Position numbers and translations under genes: made by a program
The notes under the pieces: model-generated
The model's input: only the letters and a program-made list of their open reading frames with translations
What the model was told of the DNA's origin: nothing
The model's database searches: none
Shown: piece after piece, positions 17,387 through 25,676 of the stretch
Layout: each line of letters begins with the position of its first letter
Numbering within the stretch: the first letter of the stretch is position 1
Assembly: GCA_003331305.1 (NCBI GenBank)
Contig: QOQB01000013.1
Span: 1 to 33,493, forward strand
Origin: Flavobacteriales bacterium
GTDB taxonomy: Bacteria; Bacteroidota; Bacteroidia; Flavobacteriales; Flavobacteriaceae
Direction: 5' to 3'
Length of the DNA stretch: 33,493 nucleotides

Positions 17387-20300
17387 GTGACCAATCTTCC
17401 TGTATTATACCAAAATAATCTGCAATTTCGTGCGGTTTACGAAAGCCTCTGTGCTAATGGTAATGCTGTTGTCTCTGGCTTAATTGGTTCTAAACACAGT
17501 TTTTTGGTCAAGTCGTTGTTTGATCAACACCCCGATACCACCATATGGATTCTTAATAACAAAGAAGAAGCTGCTTATTTTTTAAATGATTTGGAGGTAT
17601 TACTACCAAATCCCCCTCTTTTTTTTCCATCAAGCTATCGTAGACCTTACAACATTGAGGAAACCGATAACGCCAATGTGTTATTACGCGCTGAAACACT
17701 ACAAAAGTTAAAAGAGCTTCCAAAACAGCTCGTGGTAACTTACCCAGAAGCACTTTTTGAACAGGTCCTTACACCAAAGGAATTGAAGCGCAAAAAGCTG
17801 TCCATAAATATAGGAGATGAGTTGAGCATTGACTTTGTCAACGAAACGCTTTTTGAGTTTGGGTTTAGTCGTGTAGATTTTGTTGCAGAGCCAGGTGAGT
17901 TTGCTGTTCGTGGAGGCATTTTAGATGTACATTCTTTTAGTCACGACCAGCCATTTCGGATAGAATTTTTTGGAGATGAAGTAGATACCATTCGCACATT
18001 TGATGTGACAAGCCAACGCTCTACGCAGTCCCTTAATCAGGCCCAAATCCTTGCCAATATTGAACAAAAAGAAAAAGAAGAGGTGCGGCAATCCTTACTT
18101 GCGTTTCCATCAGCAAACACATTGGTTTGTGTTCAAAACGAATCCGTAATTACGGCTGAACTTGATGCGCTTTTCAAGCATGCCCAAAAGGCCTTTGAAA
18201 ATATTTCAGGTGAAATCAAAAGGCAGTCTCCAAAGGAATTGTTTATTGACGGAAAAACATTTTCAAAAGGACTGAGTATTTTACCCAATGTTCATTTTTC
18301 GCCTTCTGGTAAAACATCCACACATACTTTTTCTTGCCAGCCGCAACCCCACTTTAAGCGCAAATTTGACTGGTTTTCAGAGCATCTCAATGAAAACTAT
18401 GCGCAACAACGCACCAATCATATTTTTTGTGCCTCCGAAACACAAAAAGAACGACTGACACAAATCATTGAAGAACTTGTTCCTGAAACACCCTTTCATT
18501 GTTGGGTAGCTCCACTATATCAAGGCTTTATAGATGAAGACGAAAACATCGTTTGCTACACGGACCACCAGCTTTTTGAGCGCTATCACAAATTCCGACT
18601 AAAAAATGGTTATTCTAAAAAGCAGGCCATTTCACTCAAGGCTTTGGCACAGCTTGAGGTAGGCGATTACGTTACGCATATCGATCATGGAATTGGCACC
18701 TTTGGCGGATTGCAACGGATTGATGTTGAAGGTAAAACACAAGAAGCCATAAAGTTGTTTTATGGCGATAGAGACATTTTGTATGTGAGCATTCATTCCC
18801 TACATAAAATTTCTAAGTTCAATGGCAAAGATGGCGCTGTACCAAAAGTGTATAAACTTGGTTCTGGCGCGTGGAAAAAAATCAAGCAAAAGACCAAAAA
18901 GAAGGTAAAAGAAATTGCGTTTAATTTGATTAACGTTTACGCCAAAAGACGTATGAACAAAGGGTTTTCCTGTGGTCCAGATACTTATTTGCAGCACGAG
19001 CTGGAAGCCTCATTCTTGTTTGAAGACACCCCCGATCAGCGTACTGCGACTCAAGCTGTAAAGCAAGACATGGAAGATCAAAAACCGATGGACAGATTGG
19101 TTTGCGGAGATGTGGGATTTGGAAAAACTGAAGTGGCCATTCGCGCAGCGTTTAAAGCAGTAGACAACGGCAAACAAGTCGCGGTATTGGTGCCCACCAC
19201 TATTTTGGCATTTCAACACTATAATACATTTGTGAAGCGTTTAAAAGAGTTTCCTGTAACTATTGATTACCTCAACCGATTTCGATCAACTAAACAGAAA
19301 CGAGAGGTGCTTGAAGGTATTGATAATGGGGCAATTGATATTGTAATTGGAACACATCAATTGGTTGGGAAAGCTGTTTCGTTTAAAGATTTGGGCTTAC
19401 TCATTGTGGATGAGGAACAAAAGTTCGGGGTAAGTGTAAAAGAAAAGTTACGTAGCATGAAAGAGCATGTTGACGTGCTAACGTTGACCGCAACACCAAT
19501 CCCACGGACCTTGCAATTCAGCCTTATGGCAGCCCGGGATTTATCTGTCATTAATACCCCTCCACCAAATCGGTACCCCATTGAAAGTCAAGTAATTTCT
19601 TGGAATGAAATCCAAATTCGAGATGCTGTAATTTATGAGTTACAACGTGGTGGGCAGGTGTTTTTTGTGCACAATCGGATTGAAAATATTGGAGAAGTGT
19701 CGGGAATGCTACAACGCCTAATCCCCGATGCTCGAATTGCTACCGCGCATGGACAACTTCCAGGAAATACGTTAGAAAACTTAATGCTTGGATTTATTGA
19801 TGGATCATATGATGTGTTGGTAGCTACCACCATTATTGAAAGTGGACTGGACGTCCCTAATGCCAATACCATTTTTATCAATAATGCCAATCATTTTGGA
19901 CTTAGTGATTTGCACCAAATGCGCGGACGTGTAGGACGAAGCAATAAAAAAGCCTTTTGCTATTTTATAACGCCTCCTTTTTCAGTGCTAACTGATGATG
20001 CACGCAAGCGTATGGAAGCCGTAAGCCAATACACCGCGCTAGGCTCTGGGTTTCAAATTGCCATGAAGGATTTAGAAATTAGAGGAGCAGGCGATCTTTT
20101 AGGTGGTGAACAAAGTGGTTTTATTAATGATATTGGTTTTGAAACCTATCAAAAAATACTCAAAGATGCTATTGAAGAGTTGCAACAAAATGAATTTAAA
20201 GCGCTTTATCCCAACCAAAAACCCATGCCGAAAGAATTGGTCCTAGACACCGATTTTGAAATCTTTTTCCCTACAGACTATATCAACAATGTTACCGAGC

Positions 20301-20701
20301 GCTTAACGCAATATCAAGAGCTTGCTACGCTAAAAACAGAGGACGAATTAACGGCATTTAGTGCGTCATTAATCGATAAGTTTGGAGCACTTCCAGAAGA
20401 AACATTGACGCTTTTCGATAGTGTAAGACTAAAGTGGTTGGGCGCATCATTAGGATTTGAAAAAATCATCTTAAAAAAGCAAAAATGTATTTGTACTTTC
20501 TTTGCCGACCCAGAAAGTTCATTCTATCAAAAAGAAGCCTTTCAATTTATATTGGGAAAATTAGGGGTCTTGAGCAAAGCACAACTCAAAGAAAAAAACA
20601 CTAAAGAAGGACCCAAACTCGTATTGGTTATTGACGACGTTGTAACCATTCAAAAAGCTATTGTACTATTGAGTACACTTCAAGAACCTATAACTTCTTA
20701 A
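17387..20701 (+). CDS. mfd: Transcription-repair coupling factor
   Basis: Mfd pushes stalled RNA polymerase off DNA lesions and recruits UvrA. From the GTG at 17387 (VTNLPVLYQNN) it has 1104 residues, the family length. A TTG at 17363 would add eight residues but lies in the promoter-like region. Domains in order: UvrB-homology region (residues about 10-330, with GEFAVRGGILDVHS), RNA polymerase-interaction domain (LEVGDYVTHIDHGIGTFGGL near 430), and superfamily 2 helicase (Walker A GDVGFGKTEVA near 574, DEEQKFGV near 674, TATPIPRTLQFSL). Helicase domain 2 follows (TTIIESGLDVPNANTIFI and QMRGRVGRS), with a C-terminal UvrA-masking domain at about 960-1100. It ends in a 14-bp convergent overlap with the next gene. 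Confidence 0.97.
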   Translation: MTNLPVLYQNNLQFRAVYESLCANGNAVVSGLIGSKHSFLVKSLFDQHPDTTIWILNNKEEAAYFLNDLEVLLPNPPLFFPSSYRRPYNIEETDNANVLLRAETLQKLKELPKQLVVTYPEALFEQVLTPKELKRKKLSINIGDELSIDFVNETLFEFGFSRVDFVAEPGEFAVRGGILDVHSFSHDQPFRIEFFGDEVDTIRTFDVTSQRSTQSLNQAQILANIEQKEKEEVRQSLLAFPSANTLVCVQNESVITAELDALFKHAQKAFENISGEIKRQSPKELFIDGKTFSKGLSILPNVHFSPSGKTSTHTFSCQPQPHFKRKFDWFSEHLNENYAQQRTNHIFCASETQKERLTQIIEELVPETPFHCWVAPLYQGFIDEDENIVCYTDHQLFERYHKFRLKNGYSKKQAISLKALAQLEVGDYVTHIDHGIGTFGGLQRIDVEGKTQEAIKLFYGDRDILYVSIHSLHKISKFNGKDGAVPKVYKLGSGAWKKIKQKTKKKVKEIAFNLINVYAKRRMNKGFSCGPDTYLQHELEASFLFEDTPDQRTATQAVKQDMEDQKPMDRLVCGDVGFGKTEVAIRAAFKAVDNGKQVAVLVPTTILAFQHYNTFVKRLKEFPVTIDYLNRFRSTKQKREVLEGIDNGAIDIVIGTHQLVGKAVSFKDLGLLIVDEEQKFGVSVKEKLRSMKEHVDVLTLTATPIPRTLQFSLMAARDLSVINTPPPNRYPIESQVISWNEIQIRDAVIYELQRGGQVFFVHNRIENIGEVSGMLQRLIPDARIATAHGQLPGNTLENLMLGFIDGSYDVLVATTIIESGLDVPNANTIFINNANHFGLSDLHQMRGRVGRSNKKAFCYFITPPFSVLTDDARKRMEAVSQYTALGSGFQIAMKDLEIRGAGDLLGGEQSGFINDIGFETYQKILKDAIEELQQNEFKALYPNQKPMPKELVLDTDFEIFFPTDYINNVTERLTQYQELATLKTEDELTAFSASLIDKFGALPEETLTLFDSVRLKWLGASLGFEKIILKKQKCICTFFADPESSFYQKEAFQFILGKLGVLSKAQLKEKNTKEGPKLVLVIDDVVTIQKAIVLLSTLQEPITS

Positions 20702-21347
20702 GGTCTTTTATGACTCGAAAAGCCTTGTCTACTTGATCATCATTTACTAAAATCGTGAATTCATTTGAAGTAGAAATCACTTCATAAATATTGATTCCTT
20801 CCCAAGAAAGGCGTTGGAAAACAAAATAATAAATGCCTGGAGTAGCAACATTTTCTGTAGGCAATTTTAATGTTATGGAAGATAGGTTTTCTTCTTTGTG
20901 TAAACATTCTTCATCCGCAAGATGTGTGTCAATTAACCCTGCAAGGTGTTCGCTGACCACTATATTACACTCATGTACGCCACGTGAAGAAGTATAAAAG
21001 TTCTCACTAGATAACTGTAATTGCGATAGTAATTTGGCTTGCGCTGATAAGAGCGTGTCGGAGACCTTAAAGTTATAATCGATTAGCGCAGATCGAACCG
21101 TAATATCGCCTATGTTTTTTAGTGTTTTTATGATTTTGTATGAATATCGAAATTCCAAATCAGTAGACAGGCGCTTGAGCGCCATGACGATAGCTCCTGT
21201 GCGTACGGGCTTCTGAGTTTGATCTTTAATGTCTTCAAGCATGATACGTGACAACGAAGTCAAGTTTATGATACCCTGCGTAAGTGCACTTATCAAAAAA
21301 GGTTTTGATTTAACATATACCTCAACGGCAGAAGCAATCGTTTTCAT
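20688..21347 (-). CDS. ACT-domain regulatory-like protein, function unknown
   Basis: This 219-residue cytoplasmic protein has no kinase motif, although relatives are often labelled aspartate kinase because of the C-terminal ACT fold. Residues about 15-65 (FLISALTQGIINLTSLSRIM, then TGAIVMALKRL) look like a small winged-helix unit; similar segments precede ACT domains in archaeal and Bacteroidota proteins. Residues about 75-140 and 150-219 give ACT-like units, the second with GIYYFVFQRLSWEGINIYEVISTSNEFTILVNDDQVDKAFRVIKDL. The WEGINIYEV..EFTILV pattern is the classic ligand-sensing ACT face. A perfect TATCTTTG box lies 18 nt before the ATG. It ends in a 14-bp overlap with mfd. An amino-acid-sensing regulator is a reasonable inference. 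Confidence 0.75.
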   Translation of the reverse strand: MKTIASAVEVYVKSKPFLISALTQGIINLTSLSRIMLEDIKDQTQKPVRTGAIVMALKRLSTDLEFRYSYKIIKTLKNIGDITVRSALIDYNFKVSDTLLSAQAKLLSQLQLSSENFYTSSRGVHECNIVVSEHLAGLIDTHLADEECLHKEENLSSITLKLPTENVATPGIYYFVFQRLSWEGINIYEVISTSNEFTILVNDDQVDKAFRVIKDLKKL

Positions 21348-21365
21348 GTTTTTGTAATTATTTCA

Positions 21366-21373
21366 CAAAGATA
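21366..21373 (-). promoter_or_regulatory. Promoter -7 box for the ACT-domain gene
   Basis: TATCTTTG on the minus strand matches TAnnTTTG and lies 18 nt before the ATG at 21347. Confidence 0.55.
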
Positions 21374-21408
21374 TGTATAAAAACACAAAATGTTATATAA
21401 ATAACAAT

Positions 21409-21765
21409 TCAAAAGAAGTAAAACGCACTTTCGATATGCTCAATAGTAATATTCGGGATAACCCCTGTTATACTAACAATATCAAATCGTGTTTCACCTT
21501 GCCAGTTATGTTTTTGGATAAAAAATTCCGCAACCCGCGCCTATAGTTTACGTTTTTTGGGCGTAACAAACTCATAAGGTGCCCCATGAAAATTAGATTT
21601 TCGCCATTTAACTTCTACGATACAAAGCACATTTTCTTTTTGGGCAATAATGTCAACCTCTGCTTTTTGGTAATAAAAGTTACGCGCAACAATTGTGTAG
21701 CCTTGCTTTTGCAAAAAAACTTCTGCCAAGTCTTCCCCTTTCTTTCCTTTATCAACGGAATTCAT
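21409..21765 (-). pseudogene. yraN: YraN/UPF0102 nuclease-like gene split by an in-frame TAG
   Basis: The N-terminal 74 codons encode a clear YraN (UPF0102) start: KGKKGEDLAEVFLQKQGYTIVARNFYY, then EVDIIAQKENVLCIVEVKWR with the nuclease-fold E-x-D and E-x-K residues, then TPKKRKL. A TAG at 21541-21543 stops it. In the same frame the next 43 codons continue the family: ARVAEFFIQKHNWQGETRFDIVSITG and a final ESAFYFF, then TGA at 21409-21411. Together this makes 118 codons plus the TAG, the normal family size. There is no frameshift and no deletion, so a single base change (for example from CAG or TTG) explains it. TAG is an ordinary stop elsewhere in this window. It may be a recent pseudogene, a suppressed stop or a sequencing error. 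It is divergent from metG. Confidence 0.85.
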
Positions 21766-21827
21766 GAATTTAAGATTTGAGTTTTTTAAAGATAAAAAAT
21801 CACATCAAAGTACGGATATAAAATCGC

Positions 21828-21835
21828 TATTTTTG
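21828..21835 (+). promoter_or_regulatory. Promoter -7 box for metG
   Basis: TATTTTTG matches TAnnTTTG and lies 16 nt before the metG ATG. Confidence 0.6.
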
Positions 21836-21851
21836 TGCCGAAGACTACTGT

Positions 21852-23525
21852 ATGAGCAAACGATACACCATTACCGCTGCACTGCCCTACACAAACGGGC
21901 CTATCCATATTGGACACTTAGCAGGAGTGTATGTTCCGGCTGATATTTATGCCCGTTACCTTCGCATGCGGAACAAAGAAGTCTTATTTATTTGTGGAAG
22001 CGATGAGCATGGCGTTGCCATTTCAATGAAAGCTAAAAAAGAAGGCATTACCCCAAAAGAAGTCATTGATAAGTATCACAATATGATAAAAAACTCCTTT
22101 GATGCGTTTGGGATTTCATTCGATTATTACGGAAGAACATCTAGCGATGTGCATCGTAAAACAGCTCAAGAGTTTTTTAAAACCATGCACGACGAGGGTT
22201 GTTTTGAAACCCAAACCACAAAACAACTCTACGATGCTAAGGAAGATCAATTTTTAGCAGACAGGTATGTAACAGGCACCTGTCCAAAATGTGGCAATCC
22301 AGAAGCCTATGGAGACCAATGCGAGTCTTGTGGAAGTTCTTTAAATGCTACAGATTTAATTGAGCCTAAGTCGGCACTGTCTGGTGAACCCCCAAGCTTG
22401 AAAACCACTACGCATTGGTATTTACCCTTAGATCGTTATGAAGATTTTTTGCGTTCATGGATTTTAGAATCACATAAATCCGATTGGAAAACAAATGTAT
22501 TAGGGCAAGTAAAATCATGGATAGACGACGGACTAAAACCTAGAGCTGTAACCCGTGATTTGTCATGGGGAATCCCTGTGCCAGTTGAAGGCGGTGAAAA
22601 CAAAGTGTTGTATGTTTGGTTCGATGCACCCATTGGCTACATTTCAGCAACCAAAGAATGGGCACTGCAGACGGGGAAAGATTGGAAGCCCTACTGGCAA
22701 GGTAAAAACACTGAGCTCGTTCATTTTATTGGCAAAGACAATATCGTGTTTCATTGCATTATTTTTCCATCGGTGCTAAAAGCTATGGGGAGCTATATTC
22801 TGCCAGAAAACGTTCCTGCAAATGAGTTTTTAAACTTAGAAGGACAAAAGCTTTCTACCTCTAAAAACTGGGCCGTTTGGCTGCACGAGTACCTTGAAGA
22901 CTTTCCAGGCAAGCAAGACGTGCTACGTTATGTATTGACTGCAAACGCACCAGAAACCAAAGACAACGACTTTACCTGGAGCGATTTTCAAACCCGTAAC
23001 AACAGCGAGTTAGTTGCTATTTTTGGGAATTTTATTAATCGTGTCATGGTGCTTATGCGAAAGTATTACGACGGCAAAGTACCTGTGCCAAATGCGTACA
23101 ACGAAGCAGATGAGTCCACCAGGTCCGAATTAGCTACTGCTCCTCATAAAATAGCAGCACTCATCGAACAGTACAAGTTTAGAGCTGCCTCTCAAGAAAT
23201 GATGCAGTTAGCAAGGCTAGGAAATAAATATTTAGCAGACGAAGAGCCATGGAAATTGATAAAAACCAACCCTGATCGTGTGGCAACCATTATGCATACT
23301 GCCCTGCAAGTGGCCGCTGGCTTAGCAATTGTTTCTGAACCCTTTCTTCCTTATACAGCGCAAAAACTCCGCAATATGTTGCAGATTGAAAGCAATTTGG
23401 ACTGGGATAGCTTGAACGGATTGTCACCCATAGGAGGCGGCCATCAATTAGGCGAGGCTACCCTTTTGTTTGAAAAAATTGAAGATGATGCTATAACCAA
23501 ACAACTAGAAAGACTTACTTCCTAA
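21852..23525 (+). CDS. metG: Methionyl-tRNA synthetase, short form without C-terminal tRNA-binding domain
   Basis: This class I synthetase charges initiator and elongator tRNA-Met. The 557 residues contain the HIGH motif ([23 protein letters not shown] near residue 16), the zinc knuckle region ([18 protein letters not shown] near 142), [16 protein letters not shown], and the KMSKS counterpart [15 protein letters not shown] near 330. The anticodon-binding helical domain spans about 385-545. It ends [18 protein letters not shown]. Most Bacteroidota MetG proteins run about 680 residues and carry an EMAP-II/Trbp111-like dimerising domain after this point; here the stop comes immediately. No trace of that domain is seen in the 90 nt before the next gene. 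The catalytic core looks intact, so the enzyme should be active, probably as a monomer. Confidence 0.96.
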   Translation: MSKRYTITAALPYTNGPIHIGHLAGVYVPADIYARYLRMRNKEVLFICGSDEHGVAISMKAKKEGITPKEVIDKYHNMIKNSFDAFGISFDYYGRTSSDVHRKTAQEFFKTMHDEGCFETQTTKQLYDAKEDQFLADRYVTGTCPKCGNPEAYGDQCESCGSSLNATDLIEPKSALSGEPPSLKTTTHWYLPLDRYEDFLRSWILESHKSDWKTNVLGQVKSWIDDGLKPRAVTRDLSWGIPVPVEGGENKVLYVWFDAPIGYISATKEWALQTGKDWKPYWQGKNTELVHFIGKDNIVFHCIIFPSVLKAMGSYILPENVPANEFLNLEGQKLSTSKNWAVWLHEYLEDFPGKQDVLRYVLTANAPETKDNDFTWSDFQTRNNSELVAIFGNFINRVMVLMRKYYDGKVPVPNAYNEADESTRSELATAPHKIAALIEQYKFRAASQEMMQLARLGNKYLADEEPWKLIKTNPDRVATIMHTALQVAAGLAIVSEPFLPYTAQKLRNMLQIESNLDWDSLNGLSPIGGGHQLGEATLLFEKIEDDAITKQLERLTS

Positions 23526-23639
23526 TTAAACTACTTGTTGCGTCCCCTACTTGACTCCTAATCAACTTGACAAATTTCTGAAGAATTAAGCGTTGTAACG
23601 TCTGAATTTCATATTTTTATGATACCAAATTTTACAATA

Positions 23640-23858
23640 ATGACAAATTTACCTCTTTACAAAAGGTTTAGTGCGTTTGGATTGGCGCTTGTGCTATTCT
23701 CTTTTCCGCTATTTTTTTTACTTGAAATCGAAACAGCTCATTTTCTAAAAAATTTACAAGTATTCTATTCTGATGAAGGTGTGCTCTGTGTCTTTTTTTT
23801 AACAGGCATTGTATTTTTTTATCTTGGAATAATTCTAAGGAAATTTAACAAAGCCTAG
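23640..23858 (+). CDS. Small two-helix membrane protein, unknown
   Basis: This predicted protein of 72 residues (79 if the in-frame start seven codons upstream is used) has two strong hydrophobic segments: FSAFGLALVLFSFPLFFLLEI and a second near the C-terminus (VLCVFFLTGIVFFYLGIIL). A short soluble loop lies between them and a basic tail (RKFNKA) follows. The positive-inside pattern suggests both ends face the cytoplasm. No known family is recognised. It sits between metG and the HDAC-like gene in the same direction, ending 15 nt before the latter's ATG. Its 3' end therefore carries that gene's promoter box. Being short and unrecognised, it is only moderately supported as a gene. Confidence 0.55.
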   Translation: MTNLPLYKRFSAFGLALVLFSFPLFFLLEIETAHFLKNLQVFYSDEGVLCVFFLTGIVFFYLGIILRKFNKA

Positions 23859-23860
23859 GC

Positions 23861-23868
23861 TATATTTG
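23861..23868 (+). promoter_or_regulatory. Promoter -7 box, 5 nt before the HDAC-like start codon
   Basis: TATATTTG matches TAnnTTTG exactly and ends 5 nt before the ATG at 23874, predicting a leaderless or near-leaderless mRNA. Confidence 0.5.
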
Positions 23869-23873
23869 TGGCA

Positions 23874-24776
23874 ATGATTCGCATTGCCCATCATTCCATT
23901 TATGCACATCCATTGCCTGAAGGGCATCGGTTTCCTATGTTAAAATACGAAATTTTACCCGAGCAGCTTGTTCGTGAAGGGACATGTCAAAGGGAACAGT
24001 TTTTTGCTCCTGGCCGCATTTTAGATCAGCATGTTTTGCGTACGCATTGCTCAGAATATTACAAAAAACTAAACGCTGTATCACTAACCAAAAAAGAAAT
24101 CAGACGAATTGGTTTTCCGCTATCACAAGAGCTTATTGAGCGTGAATGTATCATTGCTCAAGGCACCTTAAAAGGCTGTGCATTTGCATTAAAAAATGGC
24201 ATTTCGTTCAATATTGCTGGTGGTACTCATCATGCCTTTTTTGACCGAGGAGAAGCATTTTGCCTGCTTAACGACCAAGCTATTGCTGCGAACTATTTAC
24301 TAGTAACTGAGCAAGCAAAACAAATTCTAATCATCGACTTAGACGTTCACCAAGGCAATGGCACCGCTGCGCTTTTTCGTAATAACCCAAAGGTGTTTAC
24401 TTTTTCGATGCATGGGAAAGCGAATTATCCTTTTCAAAAGGAGACTAGTGATTTGGACATAGCGCTTGAAGACAATACAAAAGACAACGAGTACCTGGAT
24501 ATTTTAGCACTTCAATTAGCGCATCTATTTTCCACAGTTCAACCTGATTTCGTGTTTTACCTCTCAGGAGTTGATGTCCTTAAAGAGGATAAACTTGGGA
24601 GGTTGGCGCTGTCGCTTGAGGGCACAAAAAAGCGAGATGAAATGGTATTGTCATCTTGTTTTGAACGTAACATTCCCGTGCAATGCAGTATGGGTGGTGG
24701 CTATGCGCCAGATGTAAATTTGATTATCGAAGCGCATGCAAACACCTATCGCGTAGCAACGGAAATTTTTGAGTAA
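23874..24776 (+). CDS. Histone-deacetylase-family amidohydrolase
   Basis: This 300-residue zinc-dependent deacetylase belongs to the arginase/deacetylase superfamily. The active-site pieces are all present: the tandem His pair in NIAGGTHHAFFDRGEAFCLLND near residue 115, zinc ligands Asp and His in IIDLDVHQGNGTA near 158, the third ligand in YLSGVDVLKEDKLGRL near 224, and the catalytic Tyr in SMGGGYAPDV near 270. The length and short loops resemble class IV/bacterial members rather than eukaryotic class I. Likely substrates are acetylated small amines or protein lysines; this cannot be read from sequence. The ATG at 23874 is chosen over a GTG at 23868, which lies inside the promoter box. Its stop directly abuts the stop of the convergent ssb gene. 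Confidence 0.92.
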   Translation: MIRIAHHSIYAHPLPEGHRFPMLKYEILPEQLVREGTCQREQFFAPGRILDQHVLRTHCSEYYKKLNAVSLTKKEIRRIGFPLSQELIERECIIAQGTLKGCAFALKNGISFNIAGGTHHAFFDRGEAFCLLNDQAIAANYLLVTEQAKQILIIDLDVHQGNGTAALFRNNPKVFTFSMHGKANYPFQKETSDLDIALEDNTKDNEYLDILALQLAHLFSTVQPDFVFYLSGVDVLKEDKLGRLALSLEGTKKRDEMVLSSCFERNIPVQCSMGGGYAPDVNLIIEAHANTYRVATEIFE

Positions 24777-25103
24777 CTAAAGCATTAACATCTCGTCCAA
24801 ATGGATTTCTGTGCTTTGTCTTTTCTCTCCTGATTTGGTTTCATAGTCTCGATACACCAACCTTCCTTGGCACGCCACGTGACTGCCTTTTTTTAGGTGG
24901 GCTGTGCAAATCTCAGCTAGCTTATCCCATGCCACAACACGGTGCCATTGAGTGTTTTCGACCATTTTGCCTTCTTTATTCTTGTATCGAAAATTAGTAG
25001 CGAGTGAAAATTTCGCTAATTTTTTATTGGAATCTAATTTGACTTCTTCGGGATCATCTCCAAGATGACCAATGAGCTGAACTGTGTTATAAATTGTACT
25101 CAT
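24777..25103 (-). CDS. ssb: Short single-stranded DNA-binding protein without acidic tail
   Basis: This 108-residue protein is essentially one OB-fold: STIYNTVQLIGHLGDDPEEVKL, FSLATNFRYKNKEGK, NTQWHRVVAWDKLAEICTAHLKKGSHVACQGRLVYRDYETKSGEKRQSTEIHLDEMLML. This is the SSB signature. It stops right after the last strand and lacks the flexible linker and acidic tip that normally recruit repair and replication partners. It is therefore probably an accessory paralogue rather than the main replicative SSB. It lies 29 nt after the CBS-domain gene on the same strand and may be co-transcribed with it. Confidence 0.9.
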   Translation of the reverse strand: MSTIYNTVQLIGHLGDDPEEVKLDSNKKLAKFSLATNFRYKNKEGKMVENTQWHRVVAWDKLAEICTAHLKKGSHVACQGRLVYRDYETKSGEKRQSTEIHLDEMLML

Positions 25104-25132
25104 GATAAGGGGTTTTTAATCGGTTATACTAA

Positions 25133-25597
25133 TTAGCGCCAACGTTGACTGCGCAACAATAACGCTGCTTTCACAACATCTTGCCTGCTGATTTGTCCCA
25201 CCAGCTTGCCACGATCCAAAACTGGAAAACGTCGTCTATTTGTTTTATGAAATAGCGTAGCGGCATCAAAAATGGTTTTATCGGCTTCAATCACATCTAC
25301 TTCCGCTGTCATACTATCTTCGACATTGCGATCAAAAAAGGGTTGATTAAAATACTTTCCTTCTGATAAGTATTTTATACAATCTGCTTCCGATATAACT
25401 CCTATGAGTCGGGACAATTCATCTACAACTGGTCCGCCTGAAATCTTGTTACGAATTAGAGTTCGCATCACTTCCAAAATGGACTGTTTTTTAGTAAATG
25501 TTATCAAATTTCGCGTCATATAATCACGCACCAACAGCGATTTTCTTCGTTTGGGTACAAGTTTTTGACGCGCGGCTTGAAAACTTTTAATAGGCAT
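25133..25597 (-). CDS. CBS-domain pair protein
   Basis: This 154-residue cytoplasmic protein consists of a basic N-terminal arm (IKSFQAARQKLVPKRRKS) and two CBS domains. The first covers about 25-85 (VRDYMTRNLITFTKKQSILEVM...GGPVVDELSRLIGVISEADCIKYL). The second covers about 95-150 (VEDSMTAEVDVIEADKTIFDAATLFHKTNRRRFPVLDRGKLVGQISRQDVVKA). Such stand-alone pairs bind adenine nucleotides and act as energy or redox sensors; the partner here is unknown. The ATG at 25597 is preferred over one seven codons upstream. A near-consensus TATCTTTTG lies about 20 nt upstream. The gene is divergent from the SDR gene and precedes ssb. Confidence 0.85.
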   Translation of the reverse strand: MPIKSFQAARQKLVPKRRKSLLVRDYMTRNLITFTKKQSILEVMRTLIRNKISGGPVVDELSRLIGVISEADCIKYLSEGKYFNQPFFDRNVEDSMTAEVDVIEADKTIFDAATLFHKTNRRRFPVLDRGKLVGQISRQDVVKAALLLRSQRWR

Positions 25598-25676
25598 TGT
25601 TGATGTTTTGTTGAACAAAAGATAAGAAAAAAATCTTAAATCATTTATTTTCTGTAAAAAAGATACTTTTACAACA

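Noticed and set aside
20688-21347. Aspartate kinase annotation for the ACT-domain gene
   Set aside because: No KFGG loop or kinase domain; only the ACT part resembles aspartate kinases, and the true lysC is at 15524-16774.
21541-21543. Recoding of TAG as an amino acid in yraN
   Set aside because: Other genes here end at TAG, and no pyrrolysine or special tRNA is visible; a mutation is simpler.
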